DNA from: Clostridiales bacterium UBA1381
Lineage (GTDB): Bacteria > Bacillota > Clostridia > UBA1381
Assembly (NCBI GenBank): GCA_002305435.1
Contig: DBQZ01000049.1
Coordinates: forward strand, 1-11,436
Direction of reading: 5' to 3'
Length of the DNA: 11,436 nt
Within the stretch, counting starts at the first letter, position 1. The number at the start of each line of letters is the position of its first letter. Below are positions 6,661 through 11,436 of this stretch, in pieces. Position numbers and translations under genes: made by a program. The notes under the pieces were generated by a model. The model was given only the letters and a program-made list of their open reading frames with translations, ran no database searches and had not been told where the DNA came from.

Positions 6661-6728
6661 TATGCGTGAGATTTTTTAGACGGCAGCCGTTTTTGTAAGG
6701 GGTCATTGAGCATAATTTTATTTTGAGA

Positions 6729-6757
6729 TTGACAAACGCAGAAAATACATATATAAT
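6729..6757 (+). promoter_or_regulatory. Consensus promoter of the methyltransferase-dprA-topA-trmFO operon
   Basis: TTGACA (6729-6734) and TATAAT (6752-6757), both perfect, are 17 bp apart. Transcription should start near 6764, giving a leader of about 27 nt with GGGAGAG (6777-6783) 7 nt before the GTG start at 6791. No further promoter was seen between the four genes downstream, which overlap each other. Confidence 0.85.
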
Positions 6758-6790
6758 AGAAGAAAAATACGGTTTTGGGAGAGAGAAAAA

Positions 6791-7555
6791 GTGGAGATAA
6801 CATCGGCAGCCAATAAAACGTTTAAATTTATAAAAAGTTTGACGGATAAGAAAGGTCGAAAAAAAGCAGGGGCGTTTTTAGTCGAGGGAATAAAATCGGT
6901 CAGGGACGCTGAAGCGGCAGGCTGTGAGTTTGTTTTGGCTGCTGTAGATGAGGATTTTACAGGAGAAATGCCGTCTTGCCCGATATACAGGCTAAGCCGT
7001 GGGCTTTTTGATAAACTCTCCGACACCGTATCGCCTCAGGGGATATTGGCTGCTGTACGCATACCGAAAATATCAATAACCCCGAAAGAGGGGGGACTTT
7101 ATCTTTACTGCGACGGTGTCAGCGACCCGGGGAATCTGGGTACACTCATACGTACTGCCGATGCTGCCGGGGCGGATGGAGTGGTATTGTCGCCCGGCTG
7201 CGCCGACATTTACAGCCCGAAAACAGTCCGCGCTTGCATGGGTTCGCTGTTTCATATAGCGGCGGCCGAGGACGGCGGGGATTTTCTTGTGCGCTGCAAA
7301 GAAAACGGGTTTAATATATATGCCGGAGCTTTGACGGACAAAGCTTCAGACTACCGCAGCGGCGATTACGCCCGCTCAACGGTGATAGTTGTAGGGAACG
7401 AAGCAAACGGTGTGTCTGAGGAGGTTCTGTCGATTTCAAAGCCGGTGAAAATCCCGATAGCCGGCAGGGCTGAATCGTTAAATGCGGCCGTTGCCGGGGC
7501 GCTTTTGTTGTACGAGGCGTACAGGAAAAGAGAGAATGTTTCAGGAGAATTATGA
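6791..7555 (+). CDS. TrmH/SpoU-family RNA 2'-O-ribose methyltransferase
   Basis: This 254-aa cytoplasmic enzyme belongs to the SPOUT superfamily and transfers a methyl group from SAM to a ribose 2'-OH in RNA, most likely 23S rRNA. An N-terminal substrate-binding domain (about 1-95, with KAGAFLVEGIKSVRDA at 25-40) precedes the knotted catalytic domain. The three family motifs are visible: motif 1 DPGNLGTLIRTADAAGADG (112-130, catalytic Arg121), motif 2 VVGNEANGV (200-208, Glu204) and motif 3 IPIAGRAESLNAAVA (221-235, Asn231). The start is GTG; GGGAGAG lies 7 nt upstream and no better in-frame ATG is near. It leads an operon with dprA, whose nominal start overlaps this stop by 4 nt. It resembles the YsgA/RlmB-type subgroup, but the target nucleotide cannot be told from sequence, so no symbol is given. 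Confidence 0.92.
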   Translation: MEITSAANKTFKFIKSLTDKKGRKKAGAFLVEGIKSVRDAEAAGCEFVLAAVDEDFTGEMPSCPIYRLSRGLFDKLSDTVSPQGILAAVRIPKISITPKEGGLYLYCDGVSDPGNLGTLIRTADAAGADGVVLSPGCADIYSPKTVRACMGSLFHIAAAEDGGDFLVRCKENGFNIYAGALTDKASDYRSGDYARSTVIVVGNEANGVSEEVLSISKPVKIPIAGRAESLNAAVAGALLLYEAYRKRENVSGEL

Positions 7556-7563
7556 TAGGGGAG
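7543..7563 (+). promoter_or_regulatory. Two candidate dprA ribosome binding sites
   Basis: AGGAG (7543-7547) is only 4 nt from the ATG at 7552, which is short. GGGGAG (7558-7563) is exactly 6 nt from the in-frame ATG at 7570 and also abuts the ATG at 7564. The spacing favours the start at 7570 (MEGIDAYTEK), which would shorten DprA by 6 residues and remove the overlap with the preceding gene. Confidence 0.55.
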
Positions 7564-8772
7564 ATGAAAATGGAAGGTATAGACGCATATACAGAAAAAA
7601 TATATAAGGTGTGGCTTGCGGAAAAGAAATTTATAACGGCAGAAAAGCTGATGCTGTTATTAAAGGTATTTAAGCGGATAGATCGTATATACGAATCAAA
7701 AAGCTACAGCGGGCTGGATTTTTTGACTGATAAGGATAAAAGAGAGCTTTTAGACAAAAATACAATCGTAGCTCAGGGCGTTGTGGAAAAAATGATAACG
7801 CTTAAGGGCGAGATAATCTTTTATACAGACAAGGATTACCCGTATATGCTGCGTCATATCGACAAACCTCCCTGCATACTGTATGCCAGAGGTTTGCGGC
7901 CTATATGGGATAAGCTAATGAATATCGCAGTTGTGGGTACGAGGCATTGTTCAAATTACGGTGAGCGTGCAACCGAGGAGATATGTAAGGGGCTTGTACA
8001 GCACGGAGTGACTGTCGTCAGCGGCATGGCAAGAGGTATTGACTCGATTGCAGCCCGTGCCACCCTTGATGCCGGCGGGCGTACGATAGCCATTTTGGGT
8101 AATGGCGTTGATGTGGTATATCCGTCCGAAATGGGAGATCTTATGCAAAGGATAATAAGAACCGGCACGGTGATCTCCGAATATAAGCCGGGAACAAGGC
8201 CGGATAATTGGCGATTTCCTCTGCGAAACCGCATAATGAGCGGGATTTCACGTGGAGTGGTCGTTGTTGAAGCGCCGAGAAAAAGCGGAGCGCTGATAAC
8301 GGCAAGACTTGCGATAGAGAGCAACAAGGAGGTATTCGCCGTGCCGGGCGATATATTCGTGCCGCAGCAGGAGGGTACGAATCTGCTTATCCAGCAGGGA
8401 GCAAAGCTCGTCCGGAATGCGGAGGATATACTCGAGGAGTTTTCCTATGATGGCAGGCTGTCAACGGCTGTACAAAAGAATGACAGAGCCAAACGGCTTA
8501 ATAAAGAATACAACAAAATCTCCGCCAATGATGAAAATGCCGTGGAGCCTAAGGAAACGTCGGATGAAAGTGCATATAAAACGGATGATGAGACAGAGCT
8601 TAAAATAATGGAGCTTTTAAAGGACGGAGAGAAAAACGGCGATGAAATCATACGTCTTTTGGATGCCGCAGCTTCGGAGGTACAGCAAAAGCTTGTAATG
8701 CTTGAAATGTACGGTGCGATAGAACGTGTATCCGGGAATAATTATATATTGAGCAAAGGAAAGGAACAGTAA
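7552..8772 (+). CDS. dprA: DprA (Smf), DNA-processing protein
   Basis: DprA binds incoming single-stranded DNA and loads RecA onto it during natural transformation; it is also kept in many species not known to be competent. The protein is up to 406 aa. An N-terminal helical region (1-115) precedes the Rossmann-like DprA domain (about 123-295), with IAVVGTRHCSNYG (125-137), SGMARGID (157-164), GNGVDVVYP (183-191), FPLRNRIMSG (222-231) and SGALITA (245-251). A charged linker (about 300-348, rich in Asp, Glu and Lys) leads to a C-terminal winged-helix domain (349-400), as in other full-length DprA proteins. The start is uncertain between 7552 (4-nt overlap with the preceding gene) and 7570 (better ribosome binding site). 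The stop shares one base with the topA start (TAATG). All key motifs are intact. Confidence 0.95.
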   Translation: MIGEMKMEGIDAYTEKIYKVWLAEKKFITAEKLMLLLKVFKRIDRIYESKSYSGLDFLTDKDKRELLDKNTIVAQGVVEKMITLKGEIIFYTDKDYPYMLRHIDKPPCILYARGLRPIWDKLMNIAVVGTRHCSNYGERATEEICKGLVQHGVTVVSGMARGIDSIAARATLDAGGRTIAILGNGVDVVYPSEMGDLMQRIIRTGTVISEYKPGTRPDNWRFPLRNRIMSGISRGVVVVEAPRKSGALITARLAIESNKEVFAVPGDIFVPQQEGTNLLIQQGAKLVRNAEDILEEFSYDGRLSTAVQKNDRAKRLNKEYNKISANDENAVEPKETSDESAYKTDDETELKIMELLKDGEKNGDEIIRLLDAAASEVQQKLVMLEMYGAIERVSGNNYILSKGKEQ

Positions 8773-10919
8773 TGGCAGTAAATAAAACAGCAGCTTCAGC
8801 GAAGAAAACTGCTTCAGCAAAAAAGAAATCATCAGCAAAAACTACCGCTAAGAAGCAAAAACTCCTGATAGTGGAGTCTCCGGCTAAGGCGGGAACTATA
8901 AAAAAATACCTCGGTTCTGACTATAATGTTATGGCTTCAATGGGTCACGTTATCGACCTTCCCAAAAGCCAGCTCGGCGTTGATATTGAGGACGGCTTTA
9001 AGCCCCGCTATATAACGATACGCGGTAAGGGCGAGCTTTTGAGCGAGCTGAAAAAAGCGGCGGCAAAAGCATCTGCGGTATATCTTGCAACAGACCCTGA
9101 CCGTGAGGGAGAGGCTATAAGCTGGCATTTAGCACGTGCCTTAAAGATAGACCCGCAGTCGAAATGCCGGGTGACGTTTAACGAGATAACAAAGTCGGCC
9201 GTTAAGAATGCGATGAAAGAACCCCGCACAATCGACATGAATTTAGTCGATGCCCAGCAGGCAAGGCGGGTGCTTGACAGGATAGTCGGGTATCAGATAA
9301 GCCCGCTTTTGTGGGATAAGGTTAAAAAGGGATTGAGCGCCGGAAGAGTGCAGTCGGTTGCAACAAGGCTCATATGCGACAGGGAAGAGGAGATAGAAAA
9401 TTTCACTCCCCGTGAGTATTGGACGGTTGAAGCTGTTTTGCTCGACGGCAAGAAAGCGTTCGAGGCCAAATATTACGGCGATGGAAATGAGGAAAAGCCC
9501 CTCGATACGAAAGAGGAGGCGGAAAAGATATTAAGGGATGTTGAAAATGCGGTCTTTACGGTAAAAAGCGTAAAACAGCGGGAGCTTAGAAAAAATCCGC
9601 CGCCCCCGTTTACGACAAGTACGCTTCAGCAGGATGCTTCACGAAAATTCGGCTTTGCTACAGCTAAGACGATGCAGGTCGCACAGTCGCTCTATGAGGG
9701 CGTAAACCTCGGCGGCAAGCTTGGGACTATCGGTCTTATAACGTATATGAGAACCGACTCTCTGAGAATAGCCGATGATGCTCAAGCGGCGGCTGTTGAT
9801 TATATCGTCAATACGTTCGGTAAGGAATACTCCGAGCCGAAGCAGTTCAAAACGAAAAAAAGCGCTCAGGATGCGCATGAGGCAATACGTCCGACGGAGC
9901 CTGCGCTTAAACCCTCCCAGATAAAGGATAAGCTGACAAATGAACAGTATAAGCTCTATACCCTGATATGGGAGAGATTTATCGCAAGCCAGATGTCGGC
10001 AGCTGTACTTGATACGGTGAGCGCAGCAATAGAAGCAGCGGGGCATATTTTCCGCTCCGCCGGTTCGGCTGTAAAGTTTAACGGTTTTACGGCTGTTTAT
10101 GAGGAAGCTTCAGAAAAGAAAAAGCAGAAGATGATACCGCCCTTGAAAGAGGGACAGGAGGTAGGGCTAAAGGATATAACCCCCTCGCAGCATTTCACAC
10201 AGCCGCCTCCCCGTTTTTCGGAAGCGTCGCTTGTAAAGGAGCTTGAGGAAAACGGCATAGGCCGCCCGTCAACGTATGCGCCCACTATAACAACGATAAT
10301 ATCAAGAGGATACGTGGTAAGGAACAAGCGCCAGCTTATACCGACGGAGCTTGGAATGATAACGACAGATATAATGAAGAAGAATTTCCCGAATATTGTC
10401 GATGTTGAGTTCACAGCCGGCATGGAGGAGGAGCTTGACGAGGTCGAGGACGGCAGACGCAGCTGGGACGGCGTATTGAGCGAGTTTTATCCGCCGTTTG
10501 AGGAGGAGCTTGAAAACGCCAAGGTGAACATTGAGAAGATACAGATAAAGGATGAGGAATCGGACGTTATCTGCGAAAAATGCGGGCGTCGCATGGTTTA
10601 CAAGCTGTCGAAGTTCGGCAAATTCCTCGCCTGCCCCGGGTATCCGGAATGTCGCAATACAAAATCCATTCGTGACGAAACTGGGGTGAAGTGCCCCAAA
10701 TGCGGCGGTGAGATATTGAGAAAACGTTCCCGCAAGGGAAAGACGTATTACGCCTGCGAGAACCTGCCCAAATGCGATTTCATGGCATGGGATCAGCCGG
10801 TGAAGGATGAGCGCTGTCCTAAATGCGGCGGCCTGCTCTTAAAGCGCAGCGGCCGTAATTCGGAACGCATATTCTGCAATACCGAAGGCTGCGGCTATAA
10901 GAGGGAGGAAGCTAAATGA
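8772..10919 (+). CDS. topA: TopA, DNA topoisomerase I (type IA)
   Basis: TopA relaxes negative supercoils by cutting and passing single strands. The 715-aa protein has a Toprim domain with [10 protein letters not shown] (31-40, Glu35) and ATDPDREGE (106-114, Asp108, Asp110, Glu112), the type IA core with [13 protein letters not shown] (189-201), the catalytic tyrosine in [10 protein letters not shown] (321-330, Tyr325, Arg327) and [11 protein letters not shown] (493-503), then three C-terminal zinc-ribbon modules with Cys 601/604/621/627, 641/644/662/668 and 682/685/702/707. The first 30 residues are an extra Lys/Ala/Ser/Thr-rich basic tail; most bacterial TopA proteins begin within a few residues of the IVESPAK motif. 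No alternative ATG exists before residue 54, inside the Toprim domain, so the tail is real if the start at 8772 is used. AAGGAA lies 5 nt upstream. It overlaps dprA by 1 nt and trmFO by 4 nt. Confidence 0.98.
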   Translation: MAVNKTAASAKKTASAKKKSSAKTTAKKQKLLIVESPAKAGTIKKYLGSDYNVMASMGHVIDLPKSQLGVDIEDGFKPRYITIRGKGELLSELKKAAAKASAVYLATDPDREGEAISWHLARALKIDPQSKCRVTFNEITKSAVKNAMKEPRTIDMNLVDAQQARRVLDRIVGYQISPLLWDKVKKGLSAGRVQSVATRLICDREEEIENFTPREYWTVEAVLLDGKKAFEAKYYGDGNEEKPLDTKEEAEKILRDVENAVFTVKSVKQRELRKNPPPPFTTSTLQQDASRKFGFATAKTMQVAQSLYEGVNLGGKLGTIGLITYMRTDSLRIADDAQAAAVDYIVNTFGKEYSEPKQFKTKKSAQDAHEAIRPTEPALKPSQIKDKLTNEQYKLYTLIWERFIASQMSAAVLDTVSAAIEAAGHIFRSAGSAVKFNGFTAVYEEASEKKKQKMIPPLKEGQEVGLKDITPSQHFTQPPPRFSEASLVKELEENGIGRPSTYAPTITTIISRGYVVRNKRQLIPTELGMITTDIMKKNFPNIVDVEFTAGMEEELDEVEDGRRSWDGVLSEFYPPFEEELENAKVNIEKIQIKDEESDVICEKCGRRMVYKLSKFGKFLACPGYPECRNTKSIRDETGVKCPKCGGEILRKRSRKGKTYYACENLPKCDFMAWDQPVKDERCPKCGGLLLKRSGRNSERIFCNTEGCGYKREEAK
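8793..8855 (+). repeat. Three 18-bp imperfect repeats in the TopA N-terminal tail
   Basis: Three in-frame 18-bp units lie at 8793-8810, 8811-8828 and 8829-8846, with a partial fourth to about 8855. They encode the hexapeptides [12 protein letters not shown] and SSAKTT, then AKK. The first two units share GCTTCAGC at their start and an A-rich end. Such a unit-length repeat can gain or lose copies by slippage without breaking the frame. Confidence 0.75.
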
Positions 10920-11436
10920 GGGCAAAAGTCATAGGAGGAGGTCTTGCCGGGTGCGAGGCCTCGTATCAGCTGGCAAAGGCCGGCATAGAAACCGTCCTCT
11001 ACGAAATGAAGCCGCAGAAGTTTTCTCCGGCACATTCGAGTACAATGCTTGCAGAGCTTGTATGCTCGAATTCCCTCAAGGCTGAGCAGATAACGAACGC
11101 CTGCGGCCTTTTAAAGGAGGAGATGCGGCTGTTCGGCTCGCTTATGATGGAGGCCGCCGACAAAGCACGTGTGCCGGCAGGAGGAGCATTGGCGGTGGAC
11201 AGGGATATTTTCTCGCAATATATAACAGAGAAGATAGAGGAGAACCCGCTTATAACGGTGGTGCGTGAAGAGGCGGATAAAATCGATACAGATGAATACA
11301 CGATAGTTGCGACTGGCCCGCTTACGTCGGAGGCTCTGTCGAAAGAGATAGAGCGTATCGCCGGCGGGGAGAGCTTGTATTTTTACGATGCGGCAGCCCC
11401 CGTTGTGACGGAGGAGAGCATAGATAAATCCAAGGT
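10916..11436 (+). CDS. trmFO: TrmFO, folate-dependent tRNA m5U54 methyltransferase, 5' part only
   Basis: The first 173 codons are present; the gene continues past the window end (full length is usually about 435-450 aa). TrmFO uses 5,10-methylene-tetrahydrofolate and FAD to make 5-methyluridine at position 54 in the tRNA T-loop, mainly in Firmicutes and other bacteria lacking SAM-dependent TrmA. The N-terminus has the FAD-binding loop [12 protein letters not shown] (5-16), [14 protein letters not shown] (29-42) and [12 protein letters not shown] (47-58), where Cys50 matches the cysteine known to matter for catalysis in the family. The ATG overlaps the topA stop in an ATGA, with GGAGG (10904-10908) 7 nt upstream. 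dprA-topA-trmFO is a conserved order in Firmicutes and supports the call. Confidence 0.96.
   Translation, partial: MRAKVIGGGLAGCEASYQLAKAGIETVLYEMKPQKFSPAHSSTMLAELVCSNSLKAEQITNACGLLKEEMRLFGSLMMEAADKARVPAGGALAVDRDIFSQYITEKIEENPLITVVREEADKIDTDEYTIVATGPLTSEALSKEIERIAGGESLYFYDAAAPVVTEESIDKSK

Noticed and set aside
6667..6698. Possible second terminator (ACGGCAGCCGT followed by TTTTT) before the dprA operon promoter
   Set aside because: The stem can be at most about 4 bp with a 3-nt loop, too weak to call.
9639..10046. Minus-strand open frame of 135 codons inside topA
   Set aside because: It is antisense to the conserved TopA catalytic region; it is a shadow of codon bias.
1..11436. Search for CRISPR arrays, toxin-antitoxin pairs, phage genes, transposases, tRNA/rRNA or a wholly new defence system
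   Set aside because: Every long open frame on a coherent strand belongs to a known family, intergenic gaps are under 220 bp and hold promoters or terminators, and no spaced direct repeats or mobile-element ends were seen.

Overview
The window looks like a chromosomal stretch from a Gram-positive, Firmicutes-type bacterium, probably of the Clostridia (an Oscillospiraceae/Ruminococcaceae-like gut lineage is my inference). The reasons are strong GGAGG-type ribosome binding sites, TATAAT promoters with 17-bp spacers, and the gene order dprA-topA-trmFO, which is well known from Firmicutes. Nearly all of it is explained by recognisable genes. I found no CRISPR array, rRNA, tRNA, insertion sequence, prophage or clear new multi-gene system. 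The most informative signals lie in the intergenic regions, in the metal-transport block and in the TopA N-terminus.

Layout. Minus strand, 1-1559: the start of rsmG (16S rRNA G527 methyltransferase, cut by the window edge) follows glmM (phosphoglucosamine mutase, peptidoglycan precursor supply) with a 1-nt stop/start overlap. Both are probably read from a promoter at 1642-1670. Plus strand, 1774-2927: two half-size CHR-domain chromate transporter proteins, overlapping by 4 nt, start from a divergent promoter at 1714-1742 and end at a strong terminator (2933-2978). Minus strand, 2999-4885: a P1B-type heavy-metal ATPase without an N-terminal metal-binding domain. Its perfect-consensus promoter carries a CsoR-family-like inverted repeat over the expected transcription start. 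Plus strand, 5083-6573: rhaB (rhamnulokinase), standing alone with its own consensus promoter and a 3' region with two hairpins. Plus strand, 6791-11436: a tightly packed operon of a TrmH/SpoU-family RNA methyltransferase, dprA, topA and trmFO (cut by the window end), all joined by 1- or 4-nt overlaps.

How the genes work together. The outer blocks are housekeeping: cell-wall precursor synthesis with rRNA modification on the left, and RNA methylation, DNA processing/uptake, DNA relaxation and tRNA methylation on the right. The middle block (2 CHR proteins, metal ATPase, RhaB) is accessory in character: ion export under an apparent metal- or thiol-sensing repressor that must be encoded elsewhere, and one step of rhamnose catabolism without its usual partner genes. 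All three intergenic regions that contain promoters are shorter than 220 bp, so there is no long gene-free stretch.
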